Shown piece after piece: positions 8,638 to 17,112 of a stretch of DNA of 64,000 nt. Source of the DNA: Planctomycetota bacterium (lineage in GTDB: Bacteria; Planctomycetota; PUPC01; DSUN01); the NCBI GenBank assembly GCA_035384565.1, contig DAOOIT010000029.1, positions 1 through 64,000 of the forward strand. Direction: 5' to 3'. A program made the translations under genes and the position numbers. The notes below the pieces were generated by a model. The model saw nothing but the letters and a program-made list of their open reading frames with translations. It did no database searches and was not told where the DNA came from. Position 1 is the first letter of the stretch, and every line of letters begins with the position of its first letter.

Positions 8638-10116
8638 TTGGTAGTTTCCTCAACGGTCAGCAGGGGAGGGACGGCGGGAAACGTGGGCCTGCGCTCCCAA
8701 GACGAACTTGCACAGTGCGCCACGCCTGCCAATGCGCCGGGTGGGGCGGACAGAGGACACCAACTGACAGGGGCCGAGCATACGCCTGATACCCGTGCGG
8801 TATTCAATAGCGACGACTGCCATAGAGCCTTTGAACTTAGGGACGCAATTGAGCTTCTCGCGCGCCTGCGCGAATGGCTTGATTTCGCCATGTGGTTCCT
8901 CATCGAACATCCTCACGACCAACAGGTTCGGTATGACTGGTTCGTGGTGGAGTACCCCGAGGGCACGCCCGAACGGGAGCGGGGATTACAGGCTTCGAAC
9001 TCGGCGTGCGTGCTCGACTTTGTGGGACGCTGCCAAGCGTGCACCCCTGTCGGCTGGGCAGTAAGAGTGCTGGAGGATGAGAAGGAACGGGGAGTTGCCA
9101 TCGGCGCATTCGCATCTTGGCTGAGAGGCGAGCTAGACGACCTGGTTAGGGCCATCCTCAAGAAGTCGGGCGAGTTGCCACCGTGGTTCCCCCGGAAAGA
9201 CATCTTCCCCGCGGGCAAGACGCTAGCTGATGCGCACGCCGACTACCTGGCTGTGAGGCAGCAGGTTCTTGGCGCCTATGCTCGACTGGCGGCTAAGAGT
9301 CCTATTGCGCCGCCATGCTACGCCTTCCCTGATGCCGTTCCCTTCATGCAGGACCATCCTGGCGCGCCAGCCCCCAAGCCGCCCGGTGCGGCCGGAGGAA
9401 CGAAGGACTTGCAGAGGCTCTGGTCTAAGGACTACTGCCCCAACTGCGGGCAGAAGGGGATCGAGTACATAACGCAGGTGGAGTTCGAGACGAGAGCGCG
9501 CGCTGGGGGAAGCAGGACCACGAGAAAGACGGCAGCGAAGAAGATCAAAGATGGCCGGTACTGTGCCAATCCCGATGGGAAGCTGCCTTGGTGTATAGGG
9601 TGCGCGGAGAGAACCCCCGAAGGAGCCGGCCAGGAAGTGCCCGGTGTTGACTTAGTGGCACGGCCCAAGTACACGTTGAGCAAGGAGGAAGCCCGAGACA
9701 TCTTGGCCTGGGCCGCGAAGGAACTGGTAAGGATGGGTTACCCAGAGATTAACCTCGACACCATGGCCTGTGAGCGCGAATGCGGAAGCAAGTGGGCCGC
9801 CATTCAGATCGTGCAGAACGTGGGGTATGAGGCGGCCACGCTCGCAGCGGCGGAAGGGCGTTGCCTCAGCAGGGAGCAGGTGGAGGCCATGACCCACAGT
9901 GCTGAGGCGGCGTACCGGCGGGACAATCCTTCAGATACCTACGACCGGGGGGAACAAGACGTGGAGAGCCTCGTGGACCCCGCCAGCATCGGGCAAGAAC
10001 CGGGGGACCTGCCGCCCGGCACAAGGCTTGGCAAAGGCTATATTGGGCGTGGGGAGAGGCGGCGGACGCCGAAGGCGAAGTACCTCCACAGTGTGGACGA
10101 AGAAGACGACGACTAG
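8638..10116 (+). CDS. Hypothetical zinc-ribbon protein of the integrated element
   Basis: I do not recognise a family. The open frame has 492 codons. Two cysteine pairs, C267-x2-C270 (CPNCGQKG) and C319-x2-C322 (WCIGC), look like a zinc ribbon split by a basic insert (residues about 285-310). The C-terminus is acidic and ends DEEDDD. The start is uncertain: 8638 (TTG) gives the longest form, a GTG at 8683 has a GGAGG 13 bases upstream, and the first ATG is at 8890. The sequence looks coding from about residue 60 (HRAFELRDAIELL). It lies in the same direction as the replication genes of the element and is probably element cargo or a DNA-handling protein. Confidence 0.65.
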   Translation: MVVSSTVSRGGTAGNVGLRSQDELAQCATPANAPGGADRGHQLTGAEHTPDTRAVFNSDDCHRAFELRDAIELLARLREWLDFAMWFLIEHPHDQQVRYDWFVVEYPEGTPERERGLQASNSACVLDFVGRCQACTPVGWAVRVLEDEKERGVAIGAFASWLRGELDDLVRAILKKSGELPPWFPRKDIFPAGKTLADAHADYLAVRQQVLGAYARLAAKSPIAPPCYAFPDAVPFMQDHPGAPAPKPPGAAGGTKDLQRLWSKDYCPNCGQKGIEYITQVEFETRARAGGSRTTRKTAAKKIKDGRYCANPDGKLPWCIGCAERTPEGAGQEVPGVDLVARPKYTLSKEEARDILAWAAKELVRMGYPEINLDTMACERECGSKWAAIQIVQNVGYEAATLAAAEGRCLSREQVEAMTHSAEAAYRRDNPSDTYDRGEQDVESLVDPASIGQEPGDLPPGTRLGKGYIGRGERRRTPKAKYLHSVDEEDDD

Positions 10117-10361
10117 GTCTCCACAGACTGACCACCATCGCAACACGATCCAGGCCGCCACGCTGAGTCCCTGACGTGAGCCAAGCCATGACCGGCCTGC
10201 GCGCTCACCACCCCCCTTGTTGAAACCCATCGTCACGCACGCTCGACTCCCGCAGGCTGTGCGCCCGTGCGTGCGTAGAAATGTGTCAGCATGCGTCGCG
10301 ATGCGTCGCCTGCGCCCAAGTAGGGGGCAGTTGATGGCCCATTGGGCAAAGGAGAGACGCG

Positions 10362-10553
10362 ATGGGACGACGGATGGCAGTAGTGGATGGCGCGCTGCGG
10401 CTCTCAAGGTCGCCGTGCGCCATTGCCGGATGCGCGAAGGGCAGGCGAATCCCGGAGATTCGGCCATCGCCACGCATTCGACGGTTCGACTATGAGCAGG
10501 TCGTGTCGGCACTGAAGCGACGGAGACAGGAGGATAGCGATGGACGGCACTGA
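10362..10553 (+). CDS. Small basic protein, hypothetical
   Basis: The 63-residue product has an ATG placed 5 bases after AAAGGAGAG, one of the best ribosome binding sites in the region, and its 3' end overlaps the start of the AlpA-like gene by 14 bp. It is very basic (many Arg and Lys) and has two cysteines (SPCAIAGCAKG). No family was recognised. The position at the head of the regulator-primase operon suggests a DNA-binding accessory protein, but that is inference. Confidence 0.55.
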   Translation: MGRRMAVVDGALRLSRSPCAIAGCAKGRRIPEIRPSPRIRRFDYEQVVSALKRRRQEDSDGRH

Positions 10554-10800
10554 ACGCAGTCGTCTGGTTGCGCATGGCGGCTTGGACAGCGTGAAGCTAC
10601 TCGATGTGAAGGCTATGGCCGAACTTCTCGGGGTTTCGGAGCGGTTGGTCTGGCGGCTGTCGGCCCTGTCCGAGGCGGGGCGGACGGGCGCCTGCAACGG
10701 ATTCCCCAGGCCCGTGCGGATCGCGACGAAGACGATCCGCTGGCGCCTGAAGGATGTGGAAGCCTATCTGGGTCGCTTGGTAGGGGAGGGTAACCGATGA
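10540..10800 (+). CDS. AlpA-like helix-turn-helix regulator or excisionase
   Basis: The 86-residue protein has the MerR-like helix-turn-helix of AlpA and excisionase proteins: LLDVKAMAELLGVSERLVWRL is followed by FPRPVRIATKTIRWRLKDVEAYL, where the second part is the wing with the conserved R-W and VEAYL end. Such proteins control integrase expression or direct excision. AGGAGG precedes the ATG. The stop overlaps the primase start as ATGA, so the two are translationally coupled. Confidence 0.85.
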   Translation: MDGTERSRLVAHGGLDSVKLLDVKAMAELLGVSERLVWRLSALSEAGRTGACNGFPRPVRIATKTIRWRLKDVEAYLGRLVGEGNR

Positions 10801-13277
10801 ACCAGAGGAGCTGCGATCCTGTCAAGGCCGTCCTGGACAACTCGACGGCGAGGGGGTGCGGGCCGAAGCAGGTCGGCGAACACCAGTGGGAGGCCCGCTG
10901 CCCCGCCCACGAGGATACGAGGGCAAGCCTGAGCATCAGCGTGGGCGACGATGGCCGTGTCCTGCTTCACTGCCACGCCGGGTGCAAGCCCGGGCAGGTA
11001 GTCGAAGCGTTGGGGATGGAGATGGCCGACCTGTTCCCGAGGAAGGCCGACAACGGGGGCGTGGGCAAGCCCAAGAAGGTAAGGGGCGTCTTCGAGACGT
11101 GGGATCTCTTGATCCAGTGGTTCGGGAAGGTGAACAAGGCCAAGCTCGTCGGGACGTGGGCTTATCACGATTGCGACGGCAAGACCGTGTTCGCCGAGGT
11201 TAGGTTCCAGCCTGACGATGGCGGGGAGAAGATCAGTCGCCCCGTATCTCGCGTCGCCGGCGGGTTCAAGCTGTGCAACCCGCCGGGGGTGAAAAAGCTG
11301 CCCCTCTACCGCCTGCCGAAGCTGGCCGCGGCCAAGACGGTGCTCGTCTTCGAGGGTGCGCGCAAGGCCGATGAGGCAATGAAGCTCGGCTTCGTGGCCA
11401 CTGCGAGCTACCAAGGAGCTGCCTCTGCCAAGAAGACCGACTGGACGCCCCTCGCGGGGAAGGAGGTGATCATCTCCCCCGACAACGACGACCCCGGGCG
11501 GGGCTACGCTGAGGACGTGGCCCGCATCGTGACGAAGCTTCGGCCTCCCGCGACCGTGAAGGTCGTCACGCTGCCCGACCTGCCCGAGGGCGGGGACATC
11601 GTTGACTGGCTTGGTCCAGAGGGACCGATGGCTGGCAAGGAGCCTGACGAGATTCGGGCGGCGATCCAGGAGATGATCGAGAAGGCGCCAACGTGGGAAC
11701 CGAAGCCCGAAGCGGGCAAAGGGCGGCGGGGCGAGAAGGGCGAGGGGCTGGGCAACAAAGGTGAGCGCAAGGCGCGGTTTGACGTGCGCGACATCTTCCT
11801 CGACCAGCTTACCTGCGACGTGCTTGCCGAGCTGACGACCAGGAACGACCCCCCTGTTCTGTTCGTGCGCGGCGGAGAGCTTGTGCGCGTCATCCGAGAT
11901 GAGGACGGGCGGCCCCGCATTGATCCCATGGACAGAGCGAAGCTGCGATACCGGCTCTCCGAGGTCGCGCACTTTGTGCGAGCGGGCAAGGAGATCACCA
12001 CATACGAGCCGCCGCCACAGGTCTTGGTGGACTCCATCCAGGGACGCGGTGAGTGGCCCTTGCCTCCGCTGAGAGCGATCTCGACCGTCCCCGTTCTGCG
12101 CCCTGATGGGACTCTGCATTGCCAACCTGGATACGATCCCGAAACGCGGGTGTGCTACCTGCCTGACGGCACCACGCCAGCCATCGTTGTCCCAGAGCAT
12201 CCGACGGTCGAGGAGGTGGAAGCCGCGACCGGTCTGCTTCTCGATCTCGTGGGCGACTTCCCGTTCAATGGCGCCGCTGACCGGGCGAACGGCCTCGCGG
12301 TGCTGCTGTCAGTGCTCATGCGGCCCGCGATCCGGGGATGCATCCCGCTCGCTGTGTTCAACGCCCCTGAGAGGGGCACGGGAAAGACCTTGCTGGCGAC
12401 CATCCTGGGCACCGTGGCGGTCGGGAGCGTGGCCGTTCAACCCGCCCCAAGCCGTGGGGACGACGCCGAGTGGCGCAAGCGTATCTCGGCCGTGTTGCTC
12501 GAGGGTCCGCCGATGGTCATCCTGGACAATCTCCCCGAGACCGATCCGCTCAACTCGCCCAGCTTGGCGGCGGTACTGACCTCGTTGGAGTGGGCAGACC
12601 GGCGTCTCGGCAAGAGCGAGACCATCCGCGTCCCAGCACAAGTCGTCTGGTGTGCCACGGGCAACAACGTTCGGCTCGCCAACGACATGCCTCGCCGGGC
12701 CTTTGCCGTGAGGCTCGATGCCAACACGGAACGGCCGTGGCAACGCACGGGCTTCCGCCATCCCGATCTGTTGGGGTACGCCCGAGAGCATCGCCACGAG
12801 CTTCTTGAAGCCGGCTTCACCATCGTCCGTGCCTGGTTCGCGGCAGGCTGTCCGAAGGCGCAGAACGTCCCTGTGCTGGGTTCCTTTGAGGCGTGGTCGG
12901 GGATGGTGGGGGGTGTCCTTGAGCATGCTGGCGTCCCTGGTTTCTTGGCGAACCTCGACGCCGTGGTTTCGACACAAGACGACGAACTGGCCGCCTGGCA
13001 ACGGTTCTTCGAGGCGTGGTGGGATCGGTTCGGGGACAAAGCTCAGACCGTGGAACTGGTCTACCTGCCCCTTGTGTTACAGGGGGGAATCCCCACCGAG
13101 GAGCTTCCCGACCAACTGAGCGCAGCTCACAGCAAGGGCACCGATGCCGGCAAGCGGTCCCTTGGGCAGGCCCTTGGCCGCCTCAAGGACCGAATCATCG
13201 GGGGGCGGAAACTGGTCCGCTGTGGAGAGGACCGGCATTCCAAAGTGACCAGATGGCGCCTCAATCGCGTCGGGTGA
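10797..13277 (+). CDS. Primase-helicase of the integrated element
   Basis: This 826-residue replication protein joins a primase to a helicase. The N-terminus has a CHC2-type zinc finger (C35-x2-H38, C59-x3-C63) in a context typical of phage primases (RCPAHEDTRASLSI, LLHCHAGC). Residues about 175-265 form a TOPRIM domain: VLVFEGARKADEA, then IISPDNDDPGRGYAED with the metal-binding acidic residues. The C-terminal half is an ATPase with a Walker A motif ERGTGKTLL at about 525-533 and a Walker B MVILDN at about 572-577, then WCATGNNVRL, a sensor-like motif. It probably unwinds and primes the element during replication after excision. It starts inside the AlpA-like gene stop (ATGA). Confidence 0.88.
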   Translation: MNQRSCDPVKAVLDNSTARGCGPKQVGEHQWEARCPAHEDTRASLSISVGDDGRVLLHCHAGCKPGQVVEALGMEMADLFPRKADNGGVGKPKKVRGVFETWDLLIQWFGKVNKAKLVGTWAYHDCDGKTVFAEVRFQPDDGGEKISRPVSRVAGGFKLCNPPGVKKLPLYRLPKLAAAKTVLVFEGARKADEAMKLGFVATASYQGAASAKKTDWTPLAGKEVIISPDNDDPGRGYAEDVARIVTKLRPPATVKVVTLPDLPEGGDIVDWLGPEGPMAGKEPDEIRAAIQEMIEKAPTWEPKPEAGKGRRGEKGEGLGNKGERKARFDVRDIFLDQLTCDVLAELTTRNDPPVLFVRGGELVRVIRDEDGRPRIDPMDRAKLRYRLSEVAHFVRAGKEITTYEPPPQVLVDSIQGRGEWPLPPLRAISTVPVLRPDGTLHCQPGYDPETRVCYLPDGTTPAIVVPEHPTVEEVEAATGLLLDLVGDFPFNGAADRANGLAVLLSVLMRPAIRGCIPLAVFNAPERGTGKTLLATILGTVAVGSVAVQPAPSRGDDAEWRKRISAVLLEGPPMVILDNLPETDPLNSPSLAAVLTSLEWADRRLGKSETIRVPAQVVWCATGNNVRLANDMPRRAFAVRLDANTERPWQRTGFRHPDLLGYAREHRHELLEAGFTIVRAWFAAGCPKAQNVPVLGSFEAWSGMVGGVLEHAGVPGFLANLDAVVSTQDDELAAWQRFFEAWWDRFGDKAQTVELVYLPLVLQGGIPTEELPDQLSAAHSKGTDAGKRSLGQALGRLKDRIIGGRKLVRCGEDRHSKVTRWRLNRVG

Positions 13278-13413
13278 CCTGCGGGTATCGCGGGTATCTG
13301 CGGGTATTGCGGGGCCCCACGCACGCGTAAGAGAGAGAACACGCGCACGTAGACGCACACACGTACGCAAAGTAGTGCCCGGAGATACCCGCAGGAACCC
13401 GCGATACCCGCAA
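13268..13413. repeat. Iteron-like inverted repeat cluster, possible origin
   Basis: Just at and after the primase-helicase stop, GCGGGTAT occurs three times at 9-10 bp steps (about 13273-13302). After a 70-bp GC-rich spacer with alternating ACGCACG words, the complement ATACCCGC occurs twice, with a related AACCCGC between (13384-13413). The two clusters are inverted relative to each other. Direct repeats beside a replication gene fit an origin or operator for the primase; a large hairpin terminator is the alternative. Confidence 0.5.
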
Positions 13414-13449
13414 GGGTGGGTAGCTCCTGGCCCACGAAAGGAGCATCAG

Positions 13450-13755
13450 ATGGCGACAGCGAACGACAAGAAGCGACGGTGCAGGACGTGTCTGAGCTTG
13501 GGCACGAGCGAGAGGCGGCAAAACGAAATCGAGTTCGAGTGCCGGCGCAATCCGCCCGTTGTACCGCACCCCCGGGATGTCGAGGGCCATAGGTGGCCCT
13601 ACGTCTTCCCTGACCAGGAGTGGTGCGATAGTTGGCAGGAGGCGCCGGTCGTCAACCCATTTGGTGAGCCGTCGGTCGTCAAGTTCCTTGCAGACGACGA
13701 CAACGACGAGGATGATCGCCCCGATTGGTCAGAAGAATCCGGCGCGGGGTCTTGA
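13450..13755 (+). CDS. Small acidic protein with cysteine pairs, hypothetical
   Basis: The 101-residue product starts at an ATG preceded by AAAGGAG; a longer frame back to 13375 lacks a binding site. The N-terminal CRTCLSLG and FECRRNPP give a possible C-x2-C...C metal site. WPYVFPDQEWCDSW follows, and the tail is strongly acidic (DDDNDEDD). Short proteins of this type are frequent in phages and integrated elements. Its stop codon overlaps the -35 box of the next promoter. Confidence 0.6.
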   Translation: MATANDKKRRCRTCLSLGTSERRQNEIEFECRRNPPVVPHPRDVEGHRWPYVFPDQEWCDSWQEAPVVNPFGEPSVVKFLADDDNDEDDRPDWSEESGAGS

Positions 13756-13780
13756 CAAGCCGTCCCAAGTGTGGTATAAC
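13752..13780 (+). promoter_or_regulatory. Sigma-70-type promoter for regulator and integrase
   Basis: TTGACA at 13752-13757 and TATAAC at 13775-13780 are separated by 17 bp, close to the consensus. It lies 24 bp before the GTG of the helix-turn-helix gene and should drive that gene and the integrase. Confidence 0.75.
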
Positions 13781-13803
13781 TCCATACCGAAGGGGGAACG
13801 CTG

Positions 13804-14031
13804 GTGACGACCGACGCGACGGCTACACTGAGCGACGTGATCCGAGATGCCCTACGAGAGGCCATCCGGTCGCAGTCTATTCGCTCCGTCGCTGACGCCA
13901 CCGGCGTTCCCCACCCGTCGTTGATTCGATTTCTGCGGCGCGAGCAATCGCTCCGCCTGGACAAGGCCGACAAACTGGCCGCCTACCTCGGCATCGAGGC
14001 CACGAGGCGGCCCAAAGGACGAAAGGAATAG
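13804..14031 (+). CDS. Cro/CI-type helix-turn-helix regulator
   Basis: The 75-residue protein is a small lambda-repressor-like DNA-binding protein. The helix-turn-helix is SIRSVADATGVPHPSLIRFL, followed by DKADKLAAYLGIE, the usual last two helices of this fold. The GTG start lies close to the strong promoter at 13752, after a G-rich leader. It is 5 bp upstream of the integrase, so it probably controls integrase expression and its own promoter. Confidence 0.82.
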   Translation: MTTDATATLSDVIRDALREAIRSQSIRSVADATGVPHPSLIRFLRREQSLRLDKADKLAAYLGIEATRRPKGRKE

Positions 14032-14036
14032 AGAGC

Positions 14037-15434
14037 ATGGCGAGCATCTACAAGCGTGGCGGGCGGAAAGGCAAGGGCGGCTACTACATCGCGTACTACG
14101 AGCGTCCCTGCCAGCGGAAGACCATCTATGCAGGCAATGATCGCGAAGCCGCGGAGGCCCTGGCCAGAAAGCTCGAAGCCGACGCGATGCTGCGGCGGAA
14201 GGGGGTCATCGATCCTCGAACCGACGCTTACGTTGCTGCTGAGGCGAGGCCACCGGCTGACCATCTGGCTGAGTTCGCCGCAGCGTTGCAGGGGAGGGGC
14301 GACACTGAGAAGCACGCCGAGCACACAAGGAGGCGCGTGGAGCGCGTGTTGGACATGGCGGGCATCAAGCGCATCTCCGGACTGGTGCCCTCGCGGGTTC
14401 AGGACGCACTGGCCGAACTCCACAAGAGCGGGCCTCGCAGCAACGAGGCAGAAGCGGACGGAACGAAGCGACGGCCCAAAGCCTGCTCGCTGACGACGTG
14501 CAACCACTACCTACGGGCCGTCAAGGGCTTCTCGCGCTGGTTGTGGCGCGACGGCAGGACGCGCGAGGACGCCCTCACCCATCTGAGCGCCTTCAGAGTG
14601 ACAGACGCACAACGGAAGCGCCGAGCGTTGAGCGACGCGGAGTTGTCGGCATTGCTCCACGTCACCTACGAGAGCGGCCCCGTCCTGGGCATGAGCGGCC
14701 CTGACCGCGCGATGCTCTACGCCTTGGCAGTTGGGACGGGCTTCCGCGCCAACGAGCTTCGCTCATTGACACCCGAGAGCTTCGCCCTCGATGCCACGCC
14801 GCCAACCGTGGCCGTCGAGGCGGCCTACTCGAAGCGCCGGCGACACGACGTGCAACCGCTGCCTGTCGCGCTCGCTGAGGGGCTGAAGCCGTGGCTTGTG
14901 GCGAAGAAAGCTAAGCGGCCCGTGTTCGGCCTTCCTGACAAGACGGCGAAGATGCTACGGGCCGACCTGGATGCTGCGGGAATCGCGCACGCCACGGCTG
15001 AGGGCGTGGCCGACTTCCATGCGCTGCGCCACACCTACGTTTCGCGACTCGTGCGCAGCGGCATCAACGTCAAGATCGTGCAGGAGCTTGCCCGCCACTC
15101 GACGCCTGTCCTGACCTTGGGCAGGTACACCCACGTGGACATGCAGGACAAGGCCACCGCGCTGACGATGGTGCCGGCCATCGAGGGCCAGCGGTGTTTG
15201 CTGGCCGAGGGTTCAGCGGCCAGTACAGCGCCTGGTACAGCGCACGCGCTGCACCAACCGTCAAGTCACGACTTGGCACGAGGCGACAATGCAGGGGAGA
15301 TCGATTTCGGTGATTTGGGCTATGGCTTGCACGGAACGGCGAGAATCGGCGATTCACAAACGCTTGGTTTGGTACGCCTGGAGGGACTCGAACCCACGAC
15401 CCGCGGATTAAGAATCCGCTGCTCTACCGACTGA
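14037..15434 (+). CDS. Tyrosine recombinase (phage-type integrase)
   Basis: The 465-residue integrase has the catalytic set: R237 in TGFRANELRSL, H328-x2-R331-H332 in FHALRHTYVSRL, and Y364 in LGRYTHVD. The N-terminal part has an arm-binding region (GGYYIAYYERP) and a SAM-like core-binding domain with CNHYLRAVKGFSRWLW. AAAGGAA precedes the ATG. The last 22 codons (VRLEGLEPTTRGLRIR onward) lie antisense within tRNA-Lys, the usual layout when an element integrates into a tRNA 3' end and the integrase lies next to the attachment site. The tail beyond about residue 390 is low in conserved features. Confidence 0.93.
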   Translation: MASIYKRGGRKGKGGYYIAYYERPCQRKTIYAGNDREAAEALARKLEADAMLRRKGVIDPRTDAYVAAEARPPADHLAEFAAALQGRGDTEKHAEHTRRRVERVLDMAGIKRISGLVPSRVQDALAELHKSGPRSNEAEADGTKRRPKACSLTTCNHYLRAVKGFSRWLWRDGRTREDALTHLSAFRVTDAQRKRRALSDAELSALLHVTYESGPVLGMSGPDRAMLYALAVGTGFRANELRSLTPESFALDATPPTVAVEAAYSKRRRHDVQPLPVALAEGLKPWLVAKKAKRPVFGLPDKTAKMLRADLDAAGIAHATAEGVADFHALRHTYVSRLVRSGINVKIVQELARHSTPVLTLGRYTHVDMQDKATALTMVPAIEGQRCLLAEGSAASTAPGTAHALHQPSSHDLARGDNAGEIDFGDLGYGLHGTARIGDSQTLGLVRLEGLEPTTRGLRIRCSTD

Positions 15435-15445
15435 GCTACAGGCGC
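15370..15445 (-). tRNA. tRNA-Lys (CTT)
   Basis: The minus strand reads GCGCCTGTAGCTCAGTCGG at its 5' end, has anticodon stem GCGGA/TCCGC with loop TTCTTAA (anticodon CTT, Lys) and a T-loop TTCGAGT, and ends with encoded CCA. The D and anticodon stems are perfect. Two pairs involving the 3' half are not standard: G1-U72 in the acceptor stem and a U-U mismatch in the T stem (GTGGG against CCCTC). The 3' half is the side next to the integrated element and may be element-derived. Confidence 0.92.
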
Positions 15446-15491
15446 ACGTTTATTATACGGATCGGGCGAGGCTTTGCAAGTGAGGAAGGAC

Positions 15492-15983
15492 TCAGCGGAG
15501 CGAGGGCCCTGCGACCGCGCCCACCACCGCCGCACCAGGGAATGCGACGTGGAGAACCTCGATGCGAGCTTCGGCCAGCAGATCCCTGGCCAGGGGGTCG
15601 GGGTAATCCCCCGCCTCCACTACGCGGGTGACGCCTGCGTTGATGATCATCTTCGCGCACAGCGAGCACGGGTAAATGGTGGTATAGAGGATGGCGCCCT
15701 GCGTGCTGACGCCGTGCACGGCAGCCTGGAGGAAGGCGTTCATCTCGGCGTGCAGGCCCCGACACAGCTCATGCCGCTGACCCGATGGGACCTTCTGCTG
15801 CTCGCGGATGCAGCCGAGGTCCTCGCAGTGCCGCAGGCCGCTGGGCGCGCCGTTGTACCCAGTGGCCAGGATGCGCTTGTTCTTGACGAGGATGGCGCCC
15901 ACCTTGCGGCGAAGGCACGTGGCACGCTCCGCCACGTCGAAGGCGATCTTGAGGAAATACTCGTCCCAACTCGGGCGCGACAC
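15492..15983 (-). CDS. Deoxycytidylate (dCMP) deaminase
   Basis: The 163-residue protein converts dCMP to dUMP, feeding thymidylate synthesis. The zinc site is H78-A-E80 (with catalytic Glu) and P105-C106-S-L-C109, and the N-terminal RPSWDEYFLKIAFDVAERATC and GYNGAPSGLRHC blocks are typical of the ComEB/dCMP deaminase family. The enzyme is cytosolic. It is the first gene outside the tRNA-bounded element and appears to be a single-gene unit, with a divergent TIM-barrel gene upstream. Confidence 0.93.
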   Translation of the reverse strand: MSRPSWDEYFLKIAFDVAERATCLRRKVGAILVKNKRILATGYNGAPSGLRHCEDLGCIREQQKVPSGQRHELCRGLHAEMNAFLQAAVHGVSTQGAILYTTIYPCSLCAKMIINAGVTRVVEAGDYPDPLARDLLAEARIEVLHVAFPGAAVVGAVAGPSLR

Positions 15984-16052
15984 GCGAGGTCTCCTGGATG
16001 GGCGCGGCTATTCTAGCAGAAGAGGGGCTGCCGGAAAAGCCGAGTTGGTTCG

Positions 16053-16081
16053 TTGACACCGCGGCACGCGGGCGCTAGAAT
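16053..16081 (+). promoter_or_regulatory. Sigma-70-type promoter
   Basis: TTGACA (16053-16058) and TAGAAT (16076-16081) are separated by 17 bp, 40 bp upstream of the ATG of the TIM-barrel gene. Confidence 0.7.
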
Positions 16082-16121
16082 CCAGCCGTGGCCAGAAACC
16101 CCGTTTGTGAGAGGAGCCGCG

Positions 16122-16979
16122 ATGAAGAAGGGCATCAACGCGTGGGCGTTCCCCGGCAGCGTGCGGGCCTGCGAGGCGATGCGGTACGCGAAGAACGCAG
16201 GCTACGAGGCGATTGAGCTGAATCTGGCCGACCAGGGAGAGATTGGCCTGGACACCCCGGCGACCAGCCTGAAGAAGCTGGCCGCCGCAGCGAGGCGGAT
16301 CGGGGTGGAGATCTCCAGCGTCTCCACGGGGCTCTACTGGGCCTTCAACCTGGCGAGCGACGATGCGGCCGAGCGCGCGAAGGCGGGCGAGGTGTTGTCG
16401 AAGCAGCTCGATACGGCAAAGGCGCTGGGGTGCGACGCGATCCTGGTGATCCCCGGTTCGGTGATGGTGGCGTTCGACCTCTCGAAGCCGAAGGTGGACC
16501 CCGATGCGGCGTGGGATCGCGCGCTCGCGGGGATCAAGGCGGCCGTGCCCAAGGCCGAAGACCTGGGCGTGACGATCTGCATCGAGAACGTGTGGAACAC
16601 GTTCCTCCTGTCGGCGACGGAGATGCGGGACTTCGTGGATGCCTGCGGGAGCCCCCGCGTGGCGGCCTACTACGACCCGGCGAACATCGTGAAGTACGGC
16701 CTGCCCGACCAGTGGGCGCGCGCGCTGGGCAACCGAATCCAGCGGGTGCACTTCAAGGACTTCAGGCGGAACGTGGCGAATCTGGACGGCTTCGTGCACC
16801 TGCTGGACGGCGACGTGAACTACCCGACGCTGATGCAGGCGTTCAAGGCCGTGGGCTACGACGGCTACGTGACGGCGGAGATCTTCCCGCCCGCGCACGG
16901 GCTGTGGGAGTCGCAGATCTGGACCACGTCGAAGGCGATGGATTTCATCCTGGGACGCGTGAAGCCGGCCAGGCTCTGA
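16122..16979 (+). CDS. Sugar phosphate isomerase/epimerase (TIM barrel)
   Basis: The 285-residue protein is of the xylose-isomerase-like TIM-barrel family (AP_endonuc_2 fold). Signs are KNAGYEAIELNL near the N-terminus, the metal-ligand blocks CIENVWN, YYDPANIVKYG and VHFKDF, and the late AEIFPP. Members isomerise or epimerise sugars such as D-psicose or inosose; the exact substrate cannot be read. The ATG at 16122 follows GAGAGGAG. It has its own promoter and a strong hairpin after it, so it seems to be a single-gene unit. Confidence 0.88.
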   Translation: MKKGINAWAFPGSVRACEAMRYAKNAGYEAIELNLADQGEIGLDTPATSLKKLAAAARRIGVEISSVSTGLYWAFNLASDDAAERAKAGEVLSKQLDTAKALGCDAILVIPGSVMVAFDLSKPKVDPDAAWDRALAGIKAAVPKAEDLGVTICIENVWNTFLLSATEMRDFVDACGSPRVAAYYDPANIVKYGLPDQWARALGNRIQRVHFKDFRRNVANLDGFVHLLDGDVNYPTLMQAFKAVGYDGYVTAEIFPPAHGLWESQIWTTSKAMDFILGRVKPARL

Positions 16980-17001
16980 ACTCGAGCCGCCGAGGCCTCT
17001 G

Positions 17002-17029
17002 CACCGCGCGGGGCGGGGGCCGCGCGGTG
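17002..17029 (+). terminator. Hairpin after TIM-barrel gene
   Basis: CACCGCGCGG (17002-17011) and CCGCGCGGTG (17020-17029) form a perfect 10-bp stem with an 8-nt loop; GAGGC and GCCTC outside could lengthen it. No T-run follows, so it may be a hairpin-only terminator or a 3' stabiliser. Confidence 0.5.
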
Positions 17030-17112
17030 GTAGCCTCCAGGATGTCTCGGGTGTAGCCAGCGCGCCGCCCTCGCGCGAACCGCCCAGCGGGGCCATGCCA
17101 AGGAGTCTGACC

